In this document: in pieces, positions 50,312 through 59,667 of the stretch
Position numbering within the stretch: position 1 is the stretch's first letter
Layout: each line of letters starts with the position of its first letter
Assembly (NCBI RefSeq): GCF_000304475.1
Contig: NC_018948.1
Span: 434,001 to 498,000 of the forward strand
Direction of reading: 5' to 3'
Source: Kazachstania africana CBS 2517
Lineage: Eukaryota; Ascomycota; Saccharomycetes; Saccharomycetales; Saccharomycetaceae
DNA: 64,000 bases
The notes under the pieces: generated by a model
Told to the model about the DNA's origin: nothing
The model's input: only the letters and a program-made list of their open reading frames with translations
The model's database searches: none
Made by a program: the position numbers and the translations under genes

Positions 50312-51109
50312 CTACTTGAAGCCCAATGCACAAATATCCAAACTTGTCATTTGCTGTAACAAGGAGGCTATCTTGTCATCTAGAACACCATTAGCATAAT
50401 CATCTCTTGATTGTTGATCTAAATACTGTTGAATCTGTGCCAATCTTGTATAACCATCTGTACAGAAACGTAGCTGGATTTTAACTAGGGCTTCGAAACT
50501 TGGATCATAGTAAGGGACTCTCAAAGAGACCAACTGTGGAAGCTCTGTCTTCAACTGTTCATTTAGATTATCAAAAATATCCTTGGCTAATGCCAATTCC
50601 TTTTCAGCTCTTGGAAGCTTTGCTGCATCCTTTGCAGGTTTATCCACTAATCTACGAACTTTGGCCTTGGCTGCATCATAGTCCTTCTTCTTATGTTCTC
50701 TTTTCTTGATGGCATCATCAATTTCTCTGAAGTAACTCGAAAATTTAGTTATAGGGTCTAAAACAGTCTCTCTAAACGGGCCATCTAGTTGCTTCACGGT
50801 TTCTTGGTCAAAGTCTTGTACACTTTGTAAATAATATCTTCCAACATTGTAGTTCGATCCCGTTACAAATTTAGAATCATCATACAGACTGGATATACCT
50901 TCAGCAATAGCGACTTGTGATGCAGTAACAGCTCTGATCGAATCAAGATAACCTTTAGCTTCCTTAGTCAAAGAATCACCTGCTTTCTCGAGTGTTTTGA
51001 ACCTACGTTCTTCCATGTTATATTCCTTGTCGACTGTTTTGTCCACATCCTTTACGAGCACACTATTACCAGCTCGATTAATTGCCTTCTTAAAGCCATC
51101 CCAGCTCAT
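50312..51109 (-). CDS. RVS161: Amphiphysin-like BAR protein Rvs161
   Basis: N-BAR protein that heterodimerises with Rvs167 at endocytic sites and drives vesicle scission; Rvs161 also acts in cell fusion. The 265-residue product has exactly the S. cerevisiae length and is a single BAR domain. It starts MSWDGFKKAINRAGNSVL (amphipathic N-terminal helix), continues DKEYNMEERRFKTLEKAGDSLTKEAKGYLDSIRAVTASQ and ends ICALGFK. No SH3 domain is present, distinguishing it from Rvs167. In S. cerevisiae it neighbours SAT4 (YCR008W-YCR009C); here it lies between GAL83 and SMB1, with a SAT4-type kinase about 9 kb further on. Confidence 0.97.
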   Translation of the reverse strand: MSWDGFKKAINRAGNSVLVKDVDKTVDKEYNMEERRFKTLEKAGDSLTKEAKGYLDSIRAVTASQVAIAEGISSLYDDSKFVTGSNYNVGRYYLQSVQDFDQETVKQLDGPFRETVLDPITKFSSYFREIDDAIKKREHKKKDYDAAKAKVRRLVDKPAKDAAKLPRAEKELALAKDIFDNLNEQLKTELPQLVSLRVPYYDPSFEALVKIQLRFCTDGYTRLAQIQQYLDQQSRDDYANGVLDDKIASLLQQMTSLDICALGFK

Positions 51110-51712
51110 GGTTGATCCACTAGATTTTAGTTTTTAGAAGTTTCTTAGTAAACCGCAATGGGTACAGCTTTTAAAAAGTTCTTGTTATGACGAGATTTCC
51201 TATGCTGAAAAATAGGAATAATACACGCAATACACTTTAAAGCTGAAATTGAAAAATAACTATTTGTATCACGTGTAAATAGATAGTTTTTTGATAAAAT
51301 AATTATAGCCATTTTAATTTGTAAGTTGTTTACGCGTCCGAAACACCAATAAATTATAATTTGCCGAACTTGTTATGACGGACAGTATTTTCAGATATTT
51401 GCCATTTCTGTCACATTAATCACGCAAGCCAAAGCCATTATGATAATCTGTAACCAAGGTCTCCGGATCTCAAAATACATATTACCTATCTGAATATACT
51501 TTGCCTCTTGGAGTGACTAAATGCAGGATCAGCGAGAAGAGACGGTACTCGTAACCGTGTTCTCAGAGTCCTAAAGTAGGTTCCTTAGAAAGTAGGAACG
51601 TGTAAATACAATATACTATTGGACTATCTGGTGTTAATTATTGCATTATATGTTATATTTATATTTTGTGATCCACGGTCATTTTCAGATGAATAGTGAA
51701 AAATGACATGTT
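51110..51712. other. Intergenic RVS161 / SMB1 with CACGTG and CCGAAA
   Basis: 603 bases. It contains the Cbf1-type site, AT-rich tract and TGTTT...CCGAAA block listed separately, and otherwise no gene. Confidence 0.6.
51268..51351 (+). promoter_or_regulatory. Cbf1 site + AT tract + CCGAAA block (centromere-like or RVS161 promoter)
   Basis: ATCACGTG (51268-51275) fits CDEI (RTCACRTG). A 51-bp AT-rich tract follows, then TGTTTACGCGTCCGAAA (51327-51343), which has the TGTTT and CCGAAA parts of CDEIII but one base less between them; ACGCGT inside it is also an MBF site. The AT tract is shorter than the 78-86 bp CDEII of S. cerevisiae. It may simply be RVS161 promoter elements, 160-240 bp upstream of that gene. 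Confidence 0.25.
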
Positions 51713-52228
51713 TTATCTCTGCAACTTACCTCTTTTGAAACCTGGAGGTGGTTGAAATTTTTTAGTTTGCTGTGGTACGTTATTGAATCTACTTGATGTG
51801 ACTTGTGTAGGTGTTGATGAATTAGGTGGCTTTGTTACTTTTCCTTTCTTGTTCTGCTTCTGTTGTTTTAATAGTTGTTTCTCCTCTTTCTTTGTCTTAG
51901 CCAATCTTTCCTTTTTAGTTAATAAAGGTTTATCCTCTATAACAGTAGATAGTACGTGCTCACCTCGCAGGATAATTAAGCCAAGAGTTCTTTTCTCGAT
52001 CTTCACAGCTTCCTTGAGCATTTTATCATCAGATGTTTTCCTAATCTTATTCTGCTGTGTCTTTGGTATCCGCTCTTCAACACAGTCATTTAATATAAGA
52101 TTCATATGCTTATCGAAGGCAAGAAGTTCACCGATGTATACTCTTCCATCTTGGGCTATAACTCTTAACCTATAATTTATAAGGTCAGATAGACGACTAT
52201 TCTGTTTAACTTTTGAAGTCGCCGACAT
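51713..52228 (-). CDS. SMB1: Spliceosomal Sm protein B
   Basis: Core Sm protein SmB of U1, U2, U4 and U5 snRNPs. The 171-residue product (S. cerevisiae 196) has the Sm1 motif ([37 protein letters not shown]), a charged insert with [11 protein letters not shown], and the Sm2 motif [14 protein letters not shown] basic, Lys/Gln-rich tail ends [12 protein letters not shown]. The first ATG is used. CHZ1 diverges from it, as in S. cerevisiae (YER029C-YER030W). Confidence 0.97.
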   Translation of the reverse strand: MSATSKVKQNSRLSDLINYRLRVIAQDGRVYIGELLAFDKHMNLILNDCVEERIPKTQQNKIRKTSDDKMLKEAVKIEKRTLGLIILRGEHVLSTVIEDKPLLTKKERLAKTKKEEKQLLKQQKQNKKGKVTKPPNSSTPTQVTSSRFNNVPQQTKKFQPPPGFKRGKLQR

Positions 52229-52520
52229 GGTTTGAATTTTGGTTATCAGAAGTTTAGATACCTAAGGTGCAATATTCGTCTATTGAGTGGATAACAGACT
52301 GATTAACTGGTTAGTTATCTATGAGGAATTATTCTAAAACCTCTTTTTCTTCAAGTATTCGGGAACCTTCTTTTTTTTTTTTTTTTGTCCAAATATGAAA
52401 AGACTTGTAAAAATTAATACATTACACGAAATTAATATAATTTCGCATACCCTTCAAAAATCGAACTATAAGTTCTAAAGGAATTACCAAAGTCCAAATT
52501 AAGTGTTATATAGAGTAGAA

Positions 52521-52997
52521 ATGTCTGATAAAGTGGAAGACATTAAAGCTGAGACGCCAAAAGATGAAAATACTCATACCAGTACGGAAACTGTCGCAGA
52601 GCAAATTCCTAAGGAGAGTGGCAATAAGGAAAAGCGTAAGAGAAGAAGAAGAAACTACGATGATTATGATGCTGAGGTTGACAAAGAAGAAAAAGAAAAT
52701 AAGCTGAACAAAAAGAGCAAGAAAATGGGCGCTGCAGAGGAAGTTGATGAAGATGAGTCTGACTTGGATGATGAAAAGCTGGATATGCTAATTGGCAATG
52801 AAGCCGAAGAGGAAGATGATTTGGCTGAAATTGATACTTCCAATATTATAACTGGTGGGAGAAGGACACGAGGTAAAGTCATCGATTACAAGAAAACTGC
52901 AGAACTACTTGACCAAGGGGCACAGAAGGACAGCTCTGTTGCCGAAGAAGAAGAGGATGACGAAGACGAGGATGTAGATTTCAAAGTAGACAACTGA
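52521..52997 (+). CDS. CHZ1: H2A.Z-H2B chaperone Chz1
   Basis: Nuclear chaperone that delivers H2A.Z-H2B to SWR1. The 158-residue product (S. cerevisiae 153) is highly charged. The CHZ motif lies in residues about 108-135 (SNIITGGRRTRGKVIDYKKTAELL), flanked by acidic stretches DEDESDLDDEKLDMLIGNEAEEEDDLAEIDT and EEEEDDEDEDVDF. The ATG at 52521 (MSDKVEDIK) is chosen; the frame is open for six more codons upstream only from a non-ATG codon. SMB1 and FIR1 flank it as in S. cerevisiae, but YPT31 (YER031C) is absent from between CHZ1 and FIR1. Confidence 0.94.
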   Translation: MSDKVEDIKAETPKDENTHTSTETVAEQIPKESGNKEKRKRRRRNYDDYDAEVDKEEKENKLNKKSKKMGAAEEVDEDESDLDDEKLDMLIGNEAEEEDDLAEIDTSNIITGGRRTRGKVIDYKKTAELLDQGAQKDSSVAEEEEDDEDEDVDFKVDN

Positions 52998-53342
52998 TCT
53001 GCTATTCTTTACCATGTTCTTAGTTTCTATTCATAGTTTACCTTATTTACTGCAAAATTCCTTTTTAGGAAATCATGTAAACAAATCGCTTTTCGAGAAT
53101 TTTGTTATAGATAAAATCCTCTACTTTTCCCATCATGTAATATGTATGGGAGATATCCATATATGTCATCGTGATTCTAGTTATTTACTATAGGAGGTCT
53201 AGAGATATCAATTCAACTGATAGCTACATAGTTTCCTGTATTACTCTCTGATTTATCAGGAGTTCGTAAAATAATCAAAGTAACACAAGGGATATTTAAC
53301 AAAATTGAAGGTATTTAAGAAAGAACGGCTAACACTTATTCA
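52998..53342. other. Intergenic CHZ1-FIR1
   Basis: 345 bases with no supported feature. This is where YPT31 lies in S. cerevisiae; no remnant is readable. Confidence 0.6.
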
Positions 53343-55928
53343 ATGGCATCTCAGATAGATCATTCAAAAATATTTCTCAGGGGACGAGTTAGTCGACAAG
53401 CCACGGAGGAACTTGGATTGGGATTATATTCAGATCACTCCATGAATGGTTCGACGCCGGAAAGATCAAATGTTGCCAAAACTGCAAGACATAGAAATTC
53501 TGCCTCGCAGGTACGTTTTTCTCTTCCAGATCCCAAATATATCGAGTCTTCCACAAATAGTGATAGTTTATACTCTCCATCAACTTCTCCTCTGAAGATT
53601 GTTTTTCCTAAAGACCCTGAAGACTATGAAGCCCTGAATGATTCAAATATACTGAATGAAGAAGAAATACGATCCCAGGGGCATTTTATGAATTTAACCA
53701 CTAAAACTATGATTGATGTTCCAGAAGATATATGGAAATTTCATCAGAATCACAGAGCTCCAAGAAATGGGCATCGAAAATCCAAATCAACGGATTGCAG
53801 CAATGCGCAGGGAGGGAATCATGTCAAGCCCTTAATATATAGTGATCCGGTGATTAGTGGGCACAAAAGGTCGAAGTCACTACAATCTATCATCTCAGAC
53901 ACAATAAATCTATACAAAAGTGAAACACTGAGTGCCTCTACGAATGACTCCACTAGTATAAGAAGGCAAGTTACTCCCCTCGATATTCCATCTTCAGAAC
54001 GTCTAAAACCTAGAAAGGATGATTTATATTTAACGCCAGAATCACCATTAAACAGGTATAATATCCCTATTCCATTGGAAATTAAGTTGCCACCTTTTCT
54101 GTCACCACAAAATAATAACAAAAAAAGGCGTAGTCTAGTCTACGATGGAGCAGGATATAGTTTCTGCGAGGATAAAAGTGAAGAAAGTGCACTAACATTA
54201 TCTGAAGAGGAGTATTCTAATTCAATAGTTTCCTCGGTGGATCTTTCCATCCCGTCGGCGACATATGATATTTCGTTCGATATGAAGGATAGCAATGCAA
54301 AAGTAACTGATGAACTGTTAGGAATAGATGAGCATGCAAATGTGGATCTCAAGCTTCAGAATAGAAATCTCAGAAAACCAAAAATTTTGGAAAAGCAAGG
54401 ATTGCCTAATACTACCTATGAAAGAAGTAACGATTTACAATACAGTGTTAATGTACCTGGCACTCCAAAAGGAGGAGATAATGCTCCCTCTGATAACTCC
54501 AAACCGAAAATTACCGCTAGGACACTCGGCATAAAGGGCAGTTCGAATGCCAGGGATTCATTAAAAATCCTTTCGACACCATCCAAACAAATTATAATAC
54601 CCGATCTTGAACGAAATCCATTAAGTTCCCAGAAAAGTACTTTTTCCAATGGTACCCTGAGCTTTTTTGAGAAGCTTCAGTCCTTTGAAAATAATGATCA
54701 GTTACCAGAAAATGATGAGGTGGAGTGGAGCGAGACTGGAAAATTAAATTGCGATTTCAAATTTCCGTCACTGACGCCTTCTGAGGACTATCATCAACAT
54801 CATACTGAAGAGCATCAAAATCTTCAATTCTTTAACGCATCTGCAAAGAATATAAGTAGAGTAGGAACCCAATTTGAAGAAGATGAAAAATTTTCTAAAG
54901 ACTTTAAGTCAAATCTGCGTCTCATGAGGAATCCTGCTAGCCCCTCAAGAACCTTCATAAACACGCACAGAAGAAGTAGAAGCATCCGGAGTGTTGATTT
55001 ACAATATGTCGATCTACAAAGCACTTCACCGACTTCTACAAAGTACGTTGGTCATCAAAGTGAAAGGAGTATGAAGACTTCCACTAATATTGGCCCTCAA
55101 GTCCCAGCTAGATCATCTTTGAGGCCAGTGTCTCCTTCTTCAAACATCTATGAGCCGGATAATACTTCAGAACAGTCTGACGAAGATAGTATAACATCCT
55201 CCTATTCTGATCATGAAAATACAGAATCTAGTGCGAAAATATTATTTGAAAGACCTGCTGCTAAAAATTTACCCAAAGAAGCTAGACCACTCTCCTCTTT
55301 TCAATCATTTTCTAGTCCCATTTCTGACTACAATCTGGAACTTGAATATACTACATATGAAGACACACATCCTGTGCTTCCGACTCGACAACTTTCCAAT
55401 GTTGGAAGTAAGCAATCGGCCTCTACTATTAATAACTCTGAATTTTCACATTTATCATATAAAACCGATTTGACGCTCCCCAGCAGTCCATTATTGACTC
55501 GCTCAGTCATTTTGGAAAAGCACAAGCGAAATTCGATGGCATTGAGGGAAGAGGATGCTGGTGAGAAAATAGCCAATCGGAATGTGCCACTAAAGAAGAT
55601 TCTTGATTACGAGACAGTGCAGGAAAGAATTGGAGGAAAGCTAGTTGATGTGATAGTGCTGGATGATATCGAGGAGGGGAAAAATACGCAGAAAAGTAAA
55701 GTTCCCAATAGAAAAAGGTATACTGAGGTACTGGAAATGTGCGAGAAAACAGCTCAGGATGCAAGATGCGCCATTTATGATCTTGTAAAGAATGAAACAT
55801 GCAATGAGACAGTGACGGGAAAGCGTTCTGCTCAGCTCTTCGAAAAGCAAGCACAGCAGGAGCGGTACCTTCGTAATTTGAACAGGTCTATTAAAATACG
55901 CTCTAGGAGTAAATCAAACTTTAATTAG
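53343..55928 (+). CDS. FIR1: Fir1-like cytokinesis/3'-processing factor
   Basis: 861-residue, mostly disordered Ser/Asn-rich protein; S. cerevisiae Fir1 (925 aa, YER032W) interacts with Ref2 in mRNA 3' processing and restrains Cbk1-driven septum separation during cytokinesis. Identification rests on synteny (CHZ1-here-ZRG8) plus features. A Cbk1 docking motif of the [YF]xFP type, FKFP, lies at residues 472-475. Three HxRxxS-like sites (HRKSKS, HKRSKS, HRRSRS) fit Cbk1 phosphorylation. The C-terminus (LKKILDYETVQERIGGKLVDVIVLDDIEEG ... LRNLNRSIKIRSRSKS) is the best ordered part and looks like the conserved family domain. The first ATG is used. Confidence 0.8.
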   Translation: MASQIDHSKIFLRGRVSRQATEELGLGLYSDHSMNGSTPERSNVAKTARHRNSASQVRFSLPDPKYIESSTNSDSLYSPSTSPLKIVFPKDPEDYEALNDSNILNEEEIRSQGHFMNLTTKTMIDVPEDIWKFHQNHRAPRNGHRKSKSTDCSNAQGGNHVKPLIYSDPVISGHKRSKSLQSIISDTINLYKSETLSASTNDSTSIRRQVTPLDIPSSERLKPRKDDLYLTPESPLNRYNIPIPLEIKLPPFLSPQNNNKKRRSLVYDGAGYSFCEDKSEESALTLSEEEYSNSIVSSVDLSIPSATYDISFDMKDSNAKVTDELLGIDEHANVDLKLQNRNLRKPKILEKQGLPNTTYERSNDLQYSVNVPGTPKGGDNAPSDNSKPKITARTLGIKGSSNARDSLKILSTPSKQIIIPDLERNPLSSQKSTFSNGTLSFFEKLQSFENNDQLPENDEVEWSETGKLNCDFKFPSLTPSEDYHQHHTEEHQNLQFFNASAKNISRVGTQFEEDEKFSKDFKSNLRLMRNPASPSRTFINTHRRSRSIRSVDLQYVDLQSTSPTSTKYVGHQSERSMKTSTNIGPQVPARSSLRPVSPSSNIYEPDNTSEQSDEDSITSSYSDHENTESSAKILFERPAAKNLPKEARPLSSFQSFSSPISDYNLELEYTTYEDTHPVLPTRQLSNVGSKQSASTINNSEFSHLSYKTDLTLPSSPLLTRSVILEKHKRNSMALREEDAGEKIANRNVPLKKILDYETVQERIGGKLVDVIVLDDIEEGKNTQKSKVPNRKRYTEVLEMCEKTAQDARCAIYDLVKNETCNETVTGKRSAQLFEKQAQQERYLRNLNRSIKIRSRSKSNFN

Positions 55929-56193
55929 ACTTTCTGTAAGTGATAATTAAATAATTCAAGTGGCGATGAAAAAGTGACTAGAATTTTCTACTCTACTTTC
56001 TTGATATTTAGCTTAGAAATGACAAGGTTCTAGCTCAGCGTGTGTGTTTTTTTACTTTTTTTTCATTAAATATTATATATTAAAACTATATAATATAACA
56101 ATATATGCTCTTTGAATGTTGATAGTGGTCTTTTTGCCTTCTGAAAAAATGTAAGGCATGTGTCAAAAGCTTACAACTGAGAAATTTTGGAAA

Positions 56194-58878
56194 TCATCTT
56201 TTCGGTGAACTGGTTGTAGATCCAACTGTTTCTAATATTGGACTAAGAGAATATGAGCTTTCCTGTGTATATCCCGGACTTGTCGTAAAAAAGTTTAAAC
56301 TGGGTTCTAATTCAGTATCAAAGGCTGGATGAGATGGCCTGGACTGATCACTTAAATTATGTTTATCAGAGAACAATTTTGGTTGTCCCGGAGCGTGATT
56401 GAAAAAAGTTACTGTTCTATTGTTTATTTTTAATTTATTCTTTAACGAGGTGTCACCCTTGCTGGCACCATTAGGTTTGCTGTTGAAGCTATGCGTCTCT
56501 TTAAAGGCAGCAAGTGATGAACTTGGGAATCGTTCGTCACTTGACGCCGATTTAGCTGCTCGAAAATTAAGCTTTAGTCTACCCCGTTTTATTTGAGAGT
56601 CATTCCGATAAGATTCTGAATCATAATCATAGTCTTCCGGGATTGTGTTTATTTCATCGAGATAATAGTCATCGTCTTTATCTACCATAACCTTGGACGA
56701 TGCGTTTTTATCGTGCTGCTCCATTGTTTTCCCATTTGGAATATTACGAGAATTATAATATTCATCTTCTTCCGCCTCATCTATAAAATACAAGTTGCTC
56801 ATCAGATCAGGAACTTCTGCATCTAAGCTGCTATTCAGATCATGATATTTCAATGTCTGAGATTTGGCAGGTGGAGGGAGATGTGAAATATAACTATGAC
56901 ATAGAGAATTTTGTCCAAAGAGGTACATACTAGATACACTTGTACCTGCGTTATTAGTTCTTTTGAAAGTAGATTCTGACAGTTCGCATGAACGTGCCGA
57001 AGTAGGATTGAAAGGAGACTCCAGCGTTCCTGTGGATGGCTTACTTTCTGTCGGTGTTGTAGGCTTTAGATTTGATATAAGGGGGGAATGTCCATATAAA
57101 CTTTCAATTAATGGATTTGTGACATTGCTCTGATAGAGCAAGCCATAATTTTCTGCATCATCGGTAAAGTGCTCAAGGTTTGAAAAAACAATTTCCTCTT
57201 CTTCTTTTTCCTCTTCCTCCTCATCTGACAAATCTAATAAATCTTTATACGACTTGATATTTCTCTCCTTTTTTGTTAGATAGCTTTTTTGAGAATCCTC
57301 CCTTAATCTTATCTGGCCCCCATGAAGAGCCTCTTGCTGTGTGAATTTTTTTGAAGTACTAAGAGAAGGTAGTACTGGAAAGTGTTTTGACCTCAGATCA
57401 GACTCGTTACTAGAGTAGCTCATAGTATGTTCATATGGAAAGGCATTATATTTCTTTTGGACACTATTACTAAGTTTATCTTGTTCCTGTTTAACAATAC
57501 CATTCTGCTTGTCGCCGTTTATTGCTAGTTGGTGGTCAGTCACATTCGAGACGGCACCATTTCTAGAACTAACAGGCTGTATTTCTCTCGGCATATTTGC
57601 TGAAGTGTCATTCGGACTACCCTTATCATGTATTTTGTCCGAGAGTTGACTTGATTTGGAATCCTCAGTCTCTGATTGCTTAAAATCTGTATGAACTTTG
57701 TAGTTGGGATGGCCGATTTCCTTTTCTGGCGCACCGTAAAACATTTCTCTATCATCTTCATCATCTGAAATACTGAAGATGTCATTGTATTTTTCTACTT
57801 TTTCATTTGAAAGTGCTTTGGTTTGTGTAATAGGATGTGTACTATATTCCTCTTCAAAACTGTGGTCTTGATAAAAGTTCATATCCTCATCAAAATTTTC
57901 ATCTTCATAGAGGTCGTCGATGTAAACTTTTTCATTTTTCTCCACCTGTAGTTCATCTGGCTTCGAATAATATTTGACAGACGACGTTCGACCATTCAGA
58001 CCAGTATATTCGAAGGAAAATCTGGAGGTATCAGAGTCTGAATCTGAGCCTGAGTCCTTATGAGAACGCACATCTAAAATCGAAGATAAGAAGTTTTCGG
58101 CTTCACCTTTTGAAAATGAAGCAACCTCACTTTTTTGAGGTGAGGCCTCTAGGATTGTAATCTCTGGTAAACTTTCCAAACTTAAATGATTTTGACTAAG
58201 GCTGACAATATCATCTTGTGAATGTATTCTAAAGTTTCTATTCTTCATTTTCTTCATAATTTCAGAGTCATCGGTAGATACGTTACTGTTTGTTTCAACC
58301 ACTGCAGTTTTTGCAATAGGATCGAGCTCAGAACTTGATACTCGTTCATAATTAGATGCATTTAACTTAATGAGTTGAGGACCAAGAGTTGAAGACGGCG
58401 TAGTGCCCCATGAATGGGTAATTGTACCCTTTATTGGAAGGAATTTTTCGTCATTTAGCAGGTTTTTGGACGCTTTCTTTTTAATTGGTGAAATATCAGG
58501 CTCATATACTACCCTTGAATTCATTAAAATGTTATCAGCCGCAAAAACTGAGTTTAGATTTGAGTTCGACGTCTTTTTGAACAACTTAGAGGCAAAATTA
58601 GCTTTATTAGCTAATCGGTGAAGAGGAGACTCGTGGATTGGTGAACTTTTAGTTGAGGACGAGTTCGTGAGACGAGGTGGAGTAGTAGGTTGGTTAAAAG
58701 ATATTGAATTTTCGCTATTCCGCCTTTGGCTATGAGGAGATTCAAACCAGCTAGTGTTTAGGAGTGAATCGGCACTGGATGAAATAGATTTATTTAACTT
58801 AACATTGGCATTTTCAAAGTGATTATTAGCAGCATCCTGGAAATCAGCTTTTCTATGTGACTTAATGAAAGAACGCAT
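56194..58878 (-). CDS. ZRG8: Zrg8-like bud-neck protein
   Basis: 894-residue disordered, acidic, Ser-rich protein. S. cerevisiae Zrg8 (1076 aa, YER033C) is zinc-regulated and localises to bud tip and neck. The assignment rests on position, convergent with FIR1 as YER032W-YER033C, and on blocks such as FESPHSQRRNSENS near residue 50, SPLHRLANKANFASKLFKKTSNSN near residue 85, GTITHSWGTTPSSTLGPQLIKLNASNYERVSSSELDPIAKTAVVE near 155-195, and SPGYTQESSYSLSPILETVGS at the C-terminus. Long acidic runs (SDEEEEEKEEEE) lie in the middle. The molecular function is not clear. The first ATG is used. Confidence 0.75.
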   Translation of the reverse strand: MRSFIKSHRKADFQDAANNHFENANVKLNKSISSSADSLLNTSWFESPHSQRRNSENSISFNQPTTPPRLTNSSSTKSSPIHESPLHRLANKANFASKLFKKTSNSNLNSVFAADNILMNSRVVYEPDISPIKKKASKNLLNDEKFLPIKGTITHSWGTTPSSTLGPQLIKLNASNYERVSSSELDPIAKTAVVETNSNVSTDDSEIMKKMKNRNFRIHSQDDIVSLSQNHLSLESLPEITILEASPQKSEVASFSKGEAENFLSSILDVRSHKDSGSDSDSDTSRFSFEYTGLNGRTSSVKYYSKPDELQVEKNEKVYIDDLYEDENFDEDMNFYQDHSFEEEYSTHPITQTKALSNEKVEKYNDIFSISDDEDDREMFYGAPEKEIGHPNYKVHTDFKQSETEDSKSSQLSDKIHDKGSPNDTSANMPREIQPVSSRNGAVSNVTDHQLAINGDKQNGIVKQEQDKLSNSVQKKYNAFPYEHTMSYSSNESDLRSKHFPVLPSLSTSKKFTQQEALHGGQIRLREDSQKSYLTKKERNIKSYKDLLDLSDEEEEEKEEEEIVFSNLEHFTDDAENYGLLYQSNVTNPLIESLYGHSPLISNLKPTTPTESKPSTGTLESPFNPTSARSCELSESTFKRTNNAGTSVSSMYLFGQNSLCHSYISHLPPPAKSQTLKYHDLNSSLDAEVPDLMSNLYFIDEAEEDEYYNSRNIPNGKTMEQHDKNASSKVMVDKDDDYYLDEINTIPEDYDYDSESYRNDSQIKRGRLKLNFRAAKSASSDERFPSSSLAAFKETHSFNSKPNGASKGDTSLKNKLKINNRTVTFFNHAPGQPKLFSDKHNLSDQSRPSHPAFDTELEPSLNFFTTSPGYTQESSYSLSPILETVGSTTSSPKR

Positions 58879-59667
58879 AAAGAGCTAGGATGGAACCTAA
58901 ATAAGCTCAAGCCTTTTTTTTACCAACTGTAAATTAACTACTTACTATATGACTTTTTCCAATTGAAAATATCGATGTACTAATGCCTGTTTTCGAAAAT
59001 TACGTCAATCCGCCGATCTATATAGAAAGAACTTCGTGATATTTATAAATTCAGGTAATCAATATAGGAAAATTCAATAAAATATTGATATCCTCGAGCT
59101 TTACATTACCAAATTGGCAGTACAAAACGAGCATTAAGGCATCATATAAGGGTGAAGGCTGCTGAGTTTGTGAGACAATAGAATCTGATGTGATTTTTTA
59201 ACGAGTGAGGCTGTAACTGTTTTCTGTGTGTTTATCTAATCCCTTCAAGTTACATGTAAAGGTGTAAAAACAGCGCATCAACAATAATAGAATATGTATA
59301 AACATTTATTTCTTGTTTCTTTTTGTAGAAGCTGCTAATGATTTTATTTTTTAGCCTTTTGATTGAAATTGTTAGGTGTACTAACTTGAAGTAAAATTAC
59401 TAAAAGAAAAAATCTTTATGAGAGATATGCTCAAGATGATTGTTACATGTTTCAACTATTACACTAGTAACATTCAAACAAGATCACTCCGGTTTACCTC
59501 TATCAGAAACGAGGATGGAGCAGACGGTACACTTTTGTAAATACTCAATTGTACGTTTTTCGAGTGATTGTTGGTCACCATAAATAGAGATAACCAGTGA
59601 TTAACAGTTATGGTAATTACGATTAGAAATTATATTGATTGAATATATATATAATGTGGTAATAATA
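58879..59667. other. Intergenic 789 bp between ZRG8 and kinase gene
   Basis: ZRG8 promoter and kinase 3' flank, AT-rich, with no recognisable gene or motif. Confidence 0.55.
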
